Shown here piece after piece: positions 50,081 to 58,673 of a stretch of DNA of 64,000 nucleotides. A model generated the notes under the pieces. The model made no database searches. It was not told where the DNA came from and worked only from the letters and a program-made list of their open reading frames with translations. Every line of letters starts with the position of its first letter. Positions within the stretch are counted from its first letter, which is position 1. The stretch covers positions 558,001-622,000 of the forward strand of contig JAGTTO010000001.1 of the NCBI GenBank assembly GCA_018223435.1, in the 5' to 3' direction. Both the position numbers and the translations under genes were made by a program. Source of the DNA: Lachnospiraceae bacterium Marseille-Q4251 (lineage in GTDB: Bacteria; Bacillota; Clostridia; Lachnospirales; Lachnospiraceae).

Positions 50081-50135
50081 AAAAAAAGCGTTCCCGCTGC
50101 CATCCTTTTATGATGGCGTCCGGGAACGCTTTTTT
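50081..50135. terminator. Bidirectional terminator between activase-like and OmpA-like genes
   Basis: AAAAAAGCGTTCCCG and CGGGAACGCTTTTTT form a 15-bp stem with a smaller hairpin (GCCATC with GATGGC) in the loop. It serves convergent genes on both strands. Confidence 0.9.
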
Positions 50136-50146
50136 ATGCTTTTTTA

Positions 50147-51163
50147 TTATTCTGCTGCCTGAGTCTCGGTTTCTGTCTCGGTCTCGTCTGTGGTTCCGCT
50201 CATGATCTTGTTGAGCTCGTCGATCATCTCGTCGTCCTTCAGACGGAATTTAACTTCCACTCGGCGGGAGGCGTCCATATCCACATTTCCGTCTGCATCC
50301 AGAATCGGGTTCGACATAGAGTGGCCGTTTACCGTGAGCACCTGTTTTAAGTCTTCCTCCTGGGTACTGCTCAGGAAATCATCCTCGATCGAGAGCAGAT
50401 ACTGGGCAACTGCCAGAGATCTCTGCTGGGAGAGGCTTAAGTTATAAGCGTAATCACCGGTAGTATCGGTGTAACCGTCGATGATGATCTCTGCCAGATA
50501 ATCCTTGTATTCTTCTTTCATCAGCACCTGACAGTATACCGGAAGCACCTGATCCAAAACTGCCATACCTTCTTCGGTGAGCTCCGCCTTATTGTAGTCA
50601 AACATGACGTTGCTGTCCAGCATCAGGGCTCCTGTCTTGGAATCGATATCCACGTTCAGGTTCTGAGCTGTGAACTCTTCTTTCAGGGCTGAAATGACGT
50701 CGGCCTTGACGCCGATGATGTTCTCGATCTGGGTCTGCTGATCCAGAAGCTGCTGGTTCTTCTCATCCAGCGCGCTCTGCTGGGCAGCGAGCTGCGTGCT
50801 CTGCTCATCCAGCGTGATCTGCTTGTCAGCCAGGGCCGCTGCCAGCTCATCCAGTTTGCTCTGCTGTTCATCCAGCTTCGCCTGCTGCTCGTCAAGTTTT
50901 GCCTTCTGGGCTGCCAGGAGCTGGTCTTTGTCCTCGATCTGGCCCTGCTGCTCATCCAGCGTGGTCTGCTGGCTGATGACCTGGGCCTGAGCAGCGATTC
51001 TCTCATCCCGCTCCTTGATGCTGTCGTCATAGGTCTTCTGGGCCTGGAAAAGAGTCACGCACATGATCAGTACAAACAGGAGCAGAAGGCCGCACATCAT
51101 ATCGGAATAGGAGCGCCAGACGTTAAAGCTTCCATTTCCTTTTTTCTTACGTCTTCTTTTCAT
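50147..51163 (-). CDS. OmpA/MotB-like peptidoglycan-binding motor subunit (ZorB-like)
   Basis: The 338-residue protein has a basic cytoplasmic end, one membrane helix (YSDMMCGLLLLFVLIMCVTL) with an Asp at its start as in MotB, ExbD and ZorB, then about 110 residues of a coiled coil built of near-repeats of LDEQQ/LDEQ, and a C-terminal OmpA-like domain (DGYTDTTGDYAYNLSLSQQR, ASRRVEVKFRL) that binds peptidoglycan. I choose the ATG at 51163 and not the TTG six bases before. The start lies eight bases after the stop of the MotA/TolQ-like gene, so the two should form one ion-driven complex. Confidence 0.82.
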   Translation of the reverse strand: MKRRRKKKGNGSFNVWRSYSDMMCGLLLLFVLIMCVTLFQAQKTYDDSIKERDERIAAQAQVISQQTTLDEQQGQIEDKDQLLAAQKAKLDEQQAKLDEQQSKLDELAAALADKQITLDEQSTQLAAQQSALDEKNQQLLDQQTQIENIIGVKADVISALKEEFTAQNLNVDIDSKTGALMLDSNVMFDYNKAELTEEGMAVLDQVLPVYCQVLMKEEYKDYLAEIIIDGYTDTTGDYAYNLSLSQQRSLAVAQYLLSIEDDFLSSTQEEDLKQVLTVNGHSMSNPILDADGNVDMDASRRVEVKFRLKDDEMIDELNKIMSGTTDETETETETQAAE

Positions 51164-51171
51164 ATGCAACC

Positions 51172-52812
51172 CTACCTGTCATTCTTATTCTTGAAAAAGC
51201 CGAACTTCGCGTTGGCTTTTCCGCCGTTCTTTGCCAGCTCCTGAACCCACTCGGACATCTCCTGCATGGTTTCGCGCTGATTTTCCTGCTCCTCCTTCAA
51301 CATATTTTCCATCTGCTGTACCAGTTCCCGGTTGGAGCTGACGTTCTGCAGATTTCCCCGGTGAAGGTAAACATTCTTATCATCTCTGCTGACAGCCAGA
51401 TCTTCAAATACCCGCTTGATCTGCTCAAGAGCTGCAGATACCTCTTTCTGGGCGGCCATGTACTCGTCCACTTTTTCGGAGTAGTTCTCGATGAGACGGG
51501 TGTTGGCCTCAAAGATCTGCTCATTGTATTTCTGGGACATTGTAAAGCCTTCGAGGCCGGAAGCGGCGGCGTTGACATATTTCTGCATGGTCTGGTTGCA
51601 GGCAACCCAGAATTTGGCGGAGGTCTGCTCTGCCTCTTTCATGTAATCCATGATCTGCTTGTAAGCGTTCTGTTGCTCCTTCATGATCCGTTGGCTGTCC
51701 TGCATTACCTGGTCGGCGCTGATCATGTACTGGCCCTGAGACTGAACCATCTCCTGAATCTGCTGGTGCATATTCTTCTGCTCCTGCTGGAAGGTGGCGT
51801 TAAGTTCGGTGGCCAGCTGCTGATAGAGCTGTTTCGTGTAAACCGCGTTGCTCTCCTGGGCCTGGGTAAGCTCCGTCACGGCCTTATTAAAGCCGTCAAA
51901 CTCCATCTTGAAGGAGCTGTTCATCTGTTTCAGGAACTCATCCAAAATGCCTTTGACCATCTCTTCCTGGCCCTTGGTCATGGAAGTCACGAGAATGTCA
52001 AGAGACTGGTTCATTTTCCGGAAAGCCGGGGTGATAACTTTCTCAAAGCTGTCTGCCAGCTGATCGGAGAACTGATCTGCCATACGGTTGATGGAATCTG
52101 CCTGAGTCTGCTGGAAGGAGATCATAAGGTTTTTGGACTCCATCTCAGCGGAAGGCATCACATGGGCATGGAACTTGTCCAGAAATTCATCCAGAGCGGT
52201 GACAAGGGAATCGTAGCTACTCCGCATATTATAAGTATAGACGAGAGCCAGAGCCAGACCATAGATGGAAGTCAGGAAAGCCACCTTGATTCCTTCTACC
52301 AGAGAAGCCACGGAAGAAGTCATCGCGTCATAGTTTGCCGGGTTGAAATTCTTAAGACCCCAGACCAGACCGATGAAGGTACCGAGAATACCGAGGCTGG
52401 TAAGCATGTCGGGGATCATCTCTAGGAGAGATCTGTGGATGCTGCTGTCCACCAGATCCTCATTGATGTAATCCTCCACATCGGCGATACCGCCCTTGGA
52501 GCTCTTTGCGTAACCCCAGAAATCCTTGAGCTGCTTGTCGATGGAGCGGATTGCAAAAATCTTGTCTGTTTTCAGTGTAGGATCGTTTCTCTCGGCTTTC
52601 TTCGCTGCAATCTGGAAGTCATGCTCCAAGCCGCTCATCCGGAAGAAGCCGCCGATGAGGCCTGCAAAATACAGGACGACCATGATCGCGAGAAAGATCA
52701 GATTGTACAGCATGGATTCCTTTGTTCCCTGACTGCCCATGAGCAGGGTCATGCCGACACAGCCTGCCAGCGCTGCCACGAACAAAAGATGTCCGAAAAT
52801 CTTCTTGCCCAT
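51172..52812 (-). CDS. MotA/TolQ/ExbB-like proton channel subunit with long cytoplasmic tail (ZorA-like)
   Basis: The 546-residue protein has two N-terminal membrane helices (about 7-25 and 35-57), then a pair at about 135-205 with the TolQ/MotA signature SLGILGTFIGLVWGL and VAFLTSIYGLALALVYTY. The remaining roughly 330 residues are a helical, Gln/Met-rich coiled-coil tail in the cytoplasm. A long tail of this sort is known from ZorA of Zorya defence systems. Only 20 bases separate it from ung upstream, and the ZorB-like gene follows. No ZorC, ZorD or ZorE gene is present beside it, so a role in defence is not shown. Confidence 0.82.
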   Translation of the reverse strand: MGKKIFGHLLFVAALAGCVGMTLLMGSQGTKESMLYNLIFLAIMVVLYFAGLIGGFFRMSGLEHDFQIAAKKAERNDPTLKTDKIFAIRSIDKQLKDFWGYAKSSKGGIADVEDYINEDLVDSSIHRSLLEMIPDMLTSLGILGTFIGLVWGLKNFNPANYDAMTSSVASLVEGIKVAFLTSIYGLALALVYTYNMRSSYDSLVTALDEFLDKFHAHVMPSAEMESKNLMISFQQTQADSINRMADQFSDQLADSFEKVITPAFRKMNQSLDILVTSMTKGQEEMVKGILDEFLKQMNSSFKMEFDGFNKAVTELTQAQESNAVYTKQLYQQLATELNATFQQEQKNMHQQIQEMVQSQGQYMISADQVMQDSQRIMKEQQNAYKQIMDYMKEAEQTSAKFWVACNQTMQKYVNAAASGLEGFTMSQKYNEQIFEANTRLIENYSEKVDEYMAAQKEVSAALEQIKRVFEDLAVSRDDKNVYLHRGNLQNVSSNRELVQQMENMLKEEQENQRETMQEMSEWVQELAKNGGKANAKFGFFKNKNDR

Positions 52813-52831
52813 TTGTATACTCCTCCTTTAT

Positions 52832-53506
52832 CTATAGGTTTTCAATTTGCCAGTCGATCGGATCCAGGCCGTTGGCTTTCAGGAAACGGTTCGTCTGGCT
52901 GAAATGGCCGCAGCCGAAGAAGCCACGGTAAGCGGAAAGCGGACTCGGGTGAGGCGCTTCCAGAATGAGGTGCTTCGGATTGTTCAGCATGGCTTTTTTC
53001 ATCTGGGCGGGTCTTCCCCAGAGCAGGAACACGATAGGCCGATCCTGTTCGTTGAGAATCCGGATCGCCGCGTCGGTGAACTCCTCCCAGCCGATGCCCT
53101 GATGGGAATTGGCCTGGTGGGCCCGGACCGTGAGCACGGTGTTCAGAAGCAGAACGCCTTCTTTTGCCCATTTAACCAGACTGCCGTTATTGGGAATGTA
53201 GCAGCCGCAGTCATCGTGAAGCTCCTTGTAAATATTCATCAGGGAAGGCGGGATGTCGATTCCCGGCTTCACGGAAAAACAAAGTCCCTCGGCCTGACCA
53301 TCCCCGTGATAGGGATCCTGGCCCAGAATCACGACCTTCACCTGGCTTAAAGGCGTCAGGGCAAAAGCGTTAAAAATATCATCCGCCGGTGGAAAGATCT
53401 GCCGCGTGGAATACTCCTCTTTTACTTTCTTATAAAGAGTAGCGTAATAGGGCTTGGCGAACTCCGGTTTCAGAGGAGCCAGCCAGTCATTGGATATCGC
53501 TGCCAT
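52832..53506 (-). CDS. ung: Uracil-DNA glycosylase
   Basis: The 224-residue protein removes uracil from DNA. The catalytic water-activating motif GQDPYHGDGQAEGLCFSV and the second motif HPSPLSAYRGFFGCGHF are complete. I start at 53506 (MAAISNDWLAPL), one base after the hisF stop codon; a longer frame exists but overlaps hisF. It is the third gene of a hisH-hisF-ung-motor run. Confidence 0.96.
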   Translation of the reverse strand: MAAISNDWLAPLKPEFAKPYYATLYKKVKEEYSTRQIFPPADDIFNAFALTPLSQVKVVILGQDPYHGDGQAEGLCFSVKPGIDIPPSLMNIYKELHDDCGCYIPNNGSLVKWAKEGVLLLNTVLTVRAHQANSHQGIGWEEFTDAAIRILNEQDRPIVFLLWGRPAQMKKAMLNNPKHLILEAPHPSPLSAYRGFFGCGHFSQTNRFLKANGLDPIDWQIENL

Positions 53507-53507
53507 T

Positions 53508-54278
53508 TTATCGCTCTCCCTCTCTTCTGACCGGTACGTTGCGCTCGGCAAGATAATCCTTCACCTCGCGGATGGTCAGTTCTTTATAGTGAAACAGAGA
53601 TGCCGCCAGGGCCGCATCTGCATGTCCCTCTGTCAGTGCTTCGTAAAAATGCTCCTTTGTTCCGGCCCCGCCGGAAGCGATGACGGGAATATGTACTGCG
53701 TCGGCGATGGTCCGCGTGAGGGTCAGATCGTAGCCCGCTTTCATGCCGTCGGCGTCCATGCTGGTGAGAAGAATCTCTCCCGCACCCAGCTTTTCTGCCC
53801 GGATGGCCCACTCCACAGCGTCAAGGCCCGTATCGATGCGGCCGCCGTTTTTGTAAATATTCCAGCCGCCGTCCTCTCTTCGTCTTGCGTCGATGGCCAG
53901 AACCACGCACTGGCTGCCGAATTTGTCCGCCGCCCGGCTGATGAGCTCCGGCTCATTGATGGCCGCGGAATTGACCGAAATTTTGTCCGCGCCCTCTCTT
54001 AAGATCGCCTTGAAATCCTCCACCGTACGGATTCCGCCTCCCACCGTAAAGGGAATAAACACCTGGTCCGCCACCCGGCTCACCATATCTGCCACAGTCG
54101 CCCGGTTGTCAGAGGAAGCCGTAATATCGAGGAAGACCAGCTCATCGGCCCCGGCCTCGTCATAGGCCTTCGCGATGGCCACCGGATCTCCGGCATCTTT
54201 CAGATCCACGAAATTGACGCCTTTTACAACCCGGCCGTTTTTCACATCCAGACAGGGGATGATTCTTTTCGTAAACAT
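53508..54278 (-). CDS. hisF: Imidazole glycerol phosphate synthase subunit HisF
   Basis: The 256-residue TIM-barrel cyclase makes imidazole glycerol phosphate and AICAR in histidine synthesis, using ammonia from HisH. It opens [19 protein letters not shown] (catalytic Asp) and has VVLAIDARR (second Asp). The ATG at 54278 (MFTKRIIP) is used; the longer frame to 54308 would overlap hisH. hisH stop and hisF start nearly touch. Confidence 0.96.
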   Translation of the reverse strand: MFTKRIIPCLDVKNGRVVKGVNFVDLKDAGDPVAIAKAYDEAGADELVFLDITASSDNRATVADMVSRVADQVFIPFTVGGGIRTVEDFKAILREGADKISVNSAAINEPELISRAADKFGSQCVVLAIDARRREDGGWNIYKNGGRIDTGLDAVEWAIRAEKLGAGEILLTSMDADGMKAGYDLTLTRTIADAVHIPVIASGGAGTKEHFYEALTEGHADAALAASLFHYKELTIREVKDYLAERNVPVRREGER

Positions 54279-54279
54279 A

Positions 54280-54897
54280 TCAGCCTTTTCCCCCTTCCAG
54301 CTCTGCAAAATTTTTCAGTATCTGAAGGCCGGTCCTGCTGCTCTTTTCCGGATGAAACTGGCAGGCAAAGACATTCCCTTTTTCTACAGAAGCATCGATA
54401 TCGGTGCTGTACCAGGTTCTGGCCTTCACGATATCCTCCTCTGCTTTCAGATAATAGGAGTGTACAAAATACACATACGGATCCTCCGGCAGGTCTTTAA
54501 AAAGTCGTCCGTCCCCGGATAACTTCAGGGAATTCCAGCCCATATGCGGAATCTTTAAATCTTCGTGCTCCGGTATCCGTAAGATTTTTCCTTTCAGGAT
54601 CCCAAGCCCCTTTACGCCCGGACTTTCCTCGCTTTCTTCAAAGAGAAGCTGCAGTCCCAGGCAGATGCCAAGGAAAGGCGTATTGTTTTCCACGATCTCA
54701 TGGATCAGCTCCACCAGACCGTATTTCTCAAGGTTTTCCATGGCAGCTCCAAAAGAACCCACGCCCGGAAGGATGACCTTATCTGCATGTAAAAGAGTTT
54801 CCCGGTCACGGCTGACCACCGTTTCCTGTCCAAGATGTAACAGTGCTTTCTCCACACTTTTCAGGTTGCCTGCATCATAATCAATGATTCCTATCAA
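54280..54897 (-). CDS. hisH: Imidazole glycerol phosphate synthase glutaminase subunit HisH
   Basis: The 205-residue class I glutaminase supplies ammonia to HisF. The Cys nucleophile is in [18 protein letters not shown] and the His-Glu pair in [12 protein letters not shown]. The start codon is TTG (54897), preceded by AAGGA. Only hisH and hisF are here; the other his genes must lie elsewhere. Confidence 0.95.
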   Translation of the reverse strand: MIGIIDYDAGNLKSVEKALLHLGQETVVSRDRETLLHADKVILPGVGSFGAAMENLEKYGLVELIHEIVENNTPFLGICLGLQLLFEESEESPGVKGLGILKGKILRIPEHEDLKIPHMGWNSLKLSGDGRLFKDLPEDPYVYFVHSYYLKAEEDIVKARTWYSTDIDASVEKGNVFACQFHPEKSSRTGLQILKNFAELEGGKG

Positions 54898-54954
54898 GTC
54901 TTCACATCCTTACTCTCTGTTTTTTCATTCGTCTTCCCTATTTGTCAGAAACAG

Positions 54955-54991
54955 GAAAGGGAATTTTGCTTATTTTTCTACAAAATTCCCC
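54955..54991 (-). terminator. Terminator after the secreted 323-residue protein gene
   Basis: On the minus strand GGGAATTTTG and CAAAATTCCC form a perfect 10-bp stem followed by TTTCC. It separates that gene from hisH. Confidence 0.75.
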
Positions 54992-55044
54992 TCCAGTTTA
55001 GCATATTTCACACAAGACTACAAGAAAAAATGTGCCTTCTCACA

Positions 55045-56016
55045 TCAGCCGGCAAAGACAGCTTCCTTAAAGCAGCCGGAGCATCCTGTGCTTTCATCAT
55101 ACAAATATTCTTCCGGATCCTCAAGCCAGCCCTGCTCTTTGCTGCTGTTCTCACAGAAGATCCAGATCTTTCCATCCTGGCAGGTCGTTTCAAGAAGCTT
55201 CACGGTTTCTTCCGGCTGCACTGTATACGCCGTTTCTTCACTTCCCGGCTCCTTTTTCACATCCAGTGCGGAAATTGCGGTCCAGTCCTGCCCCTCTCCG
55301 TTCAGCTTGCCATCCATTCCCAGGCGGTAGATCTTATAGGGCGGCTCCAGAAGCCGGATGCCCTCCTCTGTGAGCTCATAGGTGAGATCTGCTTCCACAA
55401 TCCCCGTTGCCCTCAGGGTCTCGGACCAGGTCACAGTAAACTGATTTTCCTTCTCCGAAGGACTCACATAACCAAAGCGGGCCCAGCCGGAAAGGAAATT
55501 TTCGGAGGTCTCACTGTTTTTCCGGGAGAGCTCCGCCAGATCTCCGACGATCGTCAGGCTGTCCTCATCCTCCTGGGATAAGAGCAGAAGCTCCGCAGTC
55601 CAGTCGTTATCGCTGACACTGGCTGCCAGAAGACAGGTCTTTCCATCCTTCATTGTGCAGTAGCTCAATCTCCAGTAATAGCTGTACTCGCTGCTCTCCA
55701 GACTGAAAAGGAGCTCCCCGTTCCGGTAGATCTCCGCCTTTGCCTGGTAGTTTCCATTGTCCTCATCCGTGACGGAAGTGTCCTTGTAGCTGATGGTCTC
55801 GGTCTTTCCGTCCCCGTCCAGATCCAGCTCATATTCCTGCCCCTCCGTCATAACATACCGGTCAAAGCGGGAGATCATCGCCTCCTCACCTTCCACTCCG
55901 GAGGCCAGCGTCAGCTCTTCTGTCTGAATCTCCGGCTCCTCTGCAAGAACACCGGAATACGGAACGAGAAGCATAATACCTGTCAGCAGTACACAAAGCA
56001 ATTGTTTTTTCTTCAT
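55045..56016 (-). CDS. Secreted protein of unknown function
   Basis: The 323-residue product starts with a signal peptide (MKKKQLLCVLLTGIMLLVPY, cleavage near VLA). I use the ATG at 56016, after GAAGGGAG, not the longer frame. The mature part has a Ca-binding-like or VCBS-like line (QEYELDLDGDGKTETISYKD), which in many secreted Firmicute proteins marks a beta-structured repeat, and ends with a Cys pair (GCSGCFKEAVFAG). It lies 57 bases after the Sir2-like gene. I do not recognise a named family. Confidence 0.75.
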   Translation of the reverse strand: MKKKQLLCVLLTGIMLLVPYSGVLAEEPEIQTEELTLASGVEGEEAMISRFDRYVMTEGQEYELDLDGDGKTETISYKDTSVTDEDNGNYQAKAEIYRNGELLFSLESSEYSYYWRLSYCTMKDGKTCLLAASVSDNDWTAELLLLSQEDEDSLTIVGDLAELSRKNSETSENFLSGWARFGYVSPSEKENQFTVTWSETLRATGIVEADLTYELTEEGIRLLEPPYKIYRLGMDGKLNGEGQDWTAISALDVKKEPGSEETAYTVQPEETVKLLETTCQDGKIWIFCENSSKEQGWLEDPEEYLYDESTGCSGCFKEAVFAG

Positions 56017-56073
56017 AAAAGTTCTCCCTTCTTTTCTGTCGTTAAAAGCTGCGCCATACAAAGACAAGTTTCT

Positions 56074-56601
56074 TTACTTACTCCAGAAGTCCACTGGATC
56101 TGCTGTCACGGAAAGGCTTCTCTCCCGGATCTCCTTCGGAATCTGAGGAAATTCACTGTGGATCCGGACCAGTGTGGATTTCTGATTGAAAAAGGCCATC
56201 TTTTCATCCGGGAAGCGTAGAACAGATGGATACTCAAAGCCTACTCCCAGTTCCAGGATCACAAGCTCCCGGTTCAGCGTATTCCCCAGCCAGGTCTGGT
56301 ATGCCTTCCACTGGGGGAGATAGCCGCTCTCGTCATAATGGCCGTTGGTGATAACGTTGCCTGTCCTGTCGCTTCCGCAGGGAGCCACGATAAGCGACGG
56401 ATCAAAACCCGCTTCGTAGATCAGATCATCCGTGTTCAGTGTGACCACAAAGTAAAATTTCCCTTTGACCGCCCCGGCGATCTCCTGATAAAAAGCCAGC
56501 AGTTCTTCTCTTGTATGATGTTTTTCCGAAATCTCCGTACCGATCCCCACCAGGACCATCATGGAACTCTTGATCCGGTCCAGAACCTTCTGTTTTTCCA
56601 T
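56074..56601 (-). CDS. Small Sir2-like (sirtuin-fold) protein
   Basis: The 175-residue protein has a short Rossmann-like pattern seen in sirtuins: MMVLVGIGTEIS in place of GAGIS, VVTLNTDDLIYEAGF (T-x-N-x-D), a single APCGS, and LELGVGFEYPSVLRFPDE with NQKSTLVRIH near the end. The catalytic His and the four-Cys zinc module of true deacylases are not evident, and it is about 60 residues short. AAAGGAG precedes the ATG at 56601. NAD binding or hydrolysis is possible; activity is uncertain. Confidence 0.65.
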   Translation of the reverse strand: MEKQKVLDRIKSSMMVLVGIGTEISEKHHTREELLAFYQEIAGAVKGKFYFVVTLNTDDLIYEAGFDPSLIVAPCGSDRTGNVITNGHYDESGYLPQWKAYQTWLGNTLNRELVILELGVGFEYPSVLRFPDEKMAFFNQKSTLVRIHSEFPQIPKEIRERSLSVTADPVDFWSK

Positions 56602-56702
56602 AAATAACTTACTCCTTTGCACAGTTCTTAAGGCTATTTTACCATACATTCCCGCTCTTAGAAATGGCTCCATGGAAATTTTCAGAATTCTTAAGATTTA
56701 GC

Positions 56703-56742
56703 CATTGGGGATGGAAAAAAACAAAAAACACCGTCCCCATGG
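56703..56742. repeat. Solo copy of the palindromic repeat motif
   Basis: The reverse complement reads CCATGGGGACGGTGTTTTTT followed by a T-run and CCATCCCC, closely matching the arms at 21784-21864. It lies between the Sir2-like gene and the ABC permease terminator. Confidence 0.6.
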
Positions 56743-56772
56743 AAAAGTCCCCGGACGAAATCGCCCGGGGAC
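56743..56772 (-). terminator. Terminator of the carbohydrate transport operon
   Basis: On the minus strand GTCCCCGGGC and GTCCGGGGAC form a stem followed by TTTT, just after the lplC-type stop at 56788. Confidence 0.8.
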
Positions 56773-56787
56773 AGGGAGGATGTATGG

Positions 56788-57687
56788 TCATCCCTTTACA
56801 GCGCCCAGCATAATACCTTTTACAAAATATTTCTGGACAAAAGGATAGACCATAATGATCGGAAGTGTAGCAACCATGGTAGCTGCCATACGAATACTGT
56901 CAGGAGTCACTGTAACACCGGCTTTCGCATTGGACATTGCCTGAGAGGTTGATGCACCGGTCTGATACTGGTTCAGAATTTCAACCAGAATGGACTGCAT
57001 GGGTTTCAGTGCCTGATCAGAAGTGTACAGATAGGCGTCAAACCAGGAATTCCACTGGTTGATGGCCACAAACAAAGCCACTGTCATAAGAATCGGTTTG
57101 GACAACGGAATCACCATTTTTACAAATACGACCAGATCATTGGCTCCATCGATCTTAGCCGCCTCAAAGAGAGAATCCGGCATAGATTCAATATAGGAAC
57201 GGATCAGGATCATATTGTAAACACTCATCATCATGGGAAAAATGAAAACCCAGAAGGTATTCAGCATGTGAATGCCTTTCAATACCATGTAATAGGGAAC
57301 CAGACCGCCGCCGAAATACATCGTAAATACAAACAGCAGGTTCCAGAATTTTCTTCCTACCAGATCTTTTCTGGAAAGGGGATAGGCCAGCATGGCCGTC
57401 ACCAGGACAGCAATGGGAGTACCGATCAGCGTCCTGCCCACGCTGACTTTGATGGAAGCCAGGAACGTGGATCTTCCCAGGATTTCCGCATAACTGCTAA
57501 GGCTCAGTTTTCTGGGAAGGAAATAAAGTCCGCCACGGATGGCATCCGTTGCGTCATTGATGGATATAATAAAGATATTCCAGAAAGGATATACCGTTAC
57601 CACAACCACAAAAGCCAGAAAAACAACTTTCACAATATCAAGCACCCATTCGCCTGGAGTTCTTGTTATTTTTTTATGTCTTTTCAT
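56788..57687 (-). CDS. Carbohydrate ABC transporter permease (LplC/YtcP type)
   Basis: The 299-residue membrane protein has six membrane helices and the EAA loop SLFEAAKIDGANDLVVFVKMVIPLSKP for contact with the ATPase. It is the second permease of a CUT1-type sugar importer with the LplB-type partner 12 bases upstream. No ATPase gene lies in the cluster; such systems often share one MsmK-like ATPase encoded elsewhere. Confidence 0.93.
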   Translation of the reverse strand: MKRHKKITRTPGEWVLDIVKVVFLAFVVVVTVYPFWNIFIISINDATDAIRGGLYFLPRKLSLSSYAEILGRSTFLASIKVSVGRTLIGTPIAVLVTAMLAYPLSRKDLVGRKFWNLLFVFTMYFGGGLVPYYMVLKGIHMLNTFWVFIFPMMMSVYNMILIRSYIESMPDSLFEAAKIDGANDLVVFVKMVIPLSKPILMTVALFVAINQWNSWFDAYLYTSDQALKPMQSILVEILNQYQTGASTSQAMSNAKAGVTVTPDSIRMAATMVATLPIIMVYPFVQKYFVKGIMLGAVKG

Positions 57688-57699
57688 TTTTTCTCCTCC

Positions 57700-58650
57700 T
57701 TAGAACAGTGCAGAATCATTCAGTTTCGCAGTAATCTTATTGGCAGCCAACACCAGGATAAAGGAAACGGCAGATTTGAAGAAACCCACGGCAGTACCAT
57801 AGGAATACATGCCATTCTTCATACCATAACGGTAAGCGTATGTATCCAGTACATCAGAATAGTTCAGGATCGCATTATTTCCCATCAGGAGCTGCTGTTC
57901 GAAACCGGTATTCAGGATGCCGCCGATAGCCAGGATCAGAAGGATACCAATCTGGGGACGAAGAGCCGGAAGAGTGATATGCCAGATCCGCTGAAGACGG
58001 TTGGCTCCATCCACTTCTGCTGCTTCGTAAAGCTCTGCATCAATACCAGAAATAGCTGCCAGATAAATAATAGCATTGTAACCCATGTTCTTCCAGGTGT
58101 TTGCCAGGGCGATGATCCACCAGAAGTAGGGACCTTTCTGGAAGAAAAGGATTGGCTCGTCCGTCACATGGAGGGCAAGCAGAATTTTGTTGATGAGACC
58201 ATCTCCTGAGAGGAAGGTCAGGAAAATATTGGATGCGATAACCCAGGAAATAAAGTAGGGCAGGTAAGATGCGGTCTGCACGAACTTTTTCGCCTTTGTG
58301 CTCCGTACCTCATTTAAAAGGATAGCAATGATGATTGGCGCCGGAAAAGAAAACAAAAGAGTCAGAAGACTGGTCGCCATGGTATTTCTCATGATCATCT
58401 TAAAATCATTTTCAAAAAAGTACTGGAACCATTCCAAGCCTACAAAAGGTGCACTTAAAAGGTCATGAAAATATCCCTTGGTAGACGGTGCATAATTGGT
58501 GAATGCCATATAAAGACCGGTCATGGGCGCATAACAGATCACGGCAACCCAGATAATAGCCGGAATCATCAGAAGGAATAGATAACGCTGGTCCCATATT
58601 CTTTTCTTTAGCGGCTTTTTTGATGCTTTCACAGCAGCTGTTTTTGCCAT
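57700..58650 (-). CDS. Carbohydrate ABC transporter permease (LplB type)
   Basis: The 316-residue protein has six membrane helices and the EAA loop ELYEAAEVDGANRLQRIWHI. I choose the ATG at 58650 (MAKTAAVKAS), preceded by AAGGAGG; the longer frame overlaps the GH36-like gene. Together with the next permease it forms the channel of a sugar or oligosaccharide importer. Confidence 0.92.
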   Translation of the reverse strand: MAKTAAVKASKKPLKKRIWDQRYLFLLMIPAIIWVAVICYAPMTGLYMAFTNYAPSTKGYFHDLLSAPFVGLEWFQYFFENDFKMIMRNTMATSLLTLLFSFPAPIIIAILLNEVRSTKAKKFVQTASYLPYFISWVIASNIFLTFLSGDGLINKILLALHVTDEPILFFQKGPYFWWIIALANTWKNMGYNAIIYLAAISGIDAELYEAAEVDGANRLQRIWHITLPALRPQIGILLILAIGGILNTGFEQQLLMGNNAILNYSDVLDTYAYRYGMKNGMYSYGTAVGFFKSAVSFILVLAANKITAKLNDSALF

Positions 58651-58673
58651 ATAACTTCCTCCTTTTTGCTTGC

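Noticed and set aside
50147..52812. A full Zorya defence system
   Set aside because: Only the A/B-like motor genes are present; the neighbours are ung, hisF and the activase-like gene, and no helicase or nuclease effector follows.
50147..52812. Flagellar stator MotAB
   Set aside because: No flagellar or chemotaxis genes are nearby, and the long tail and the long coiled coil are unlike typical MotA and MotB.
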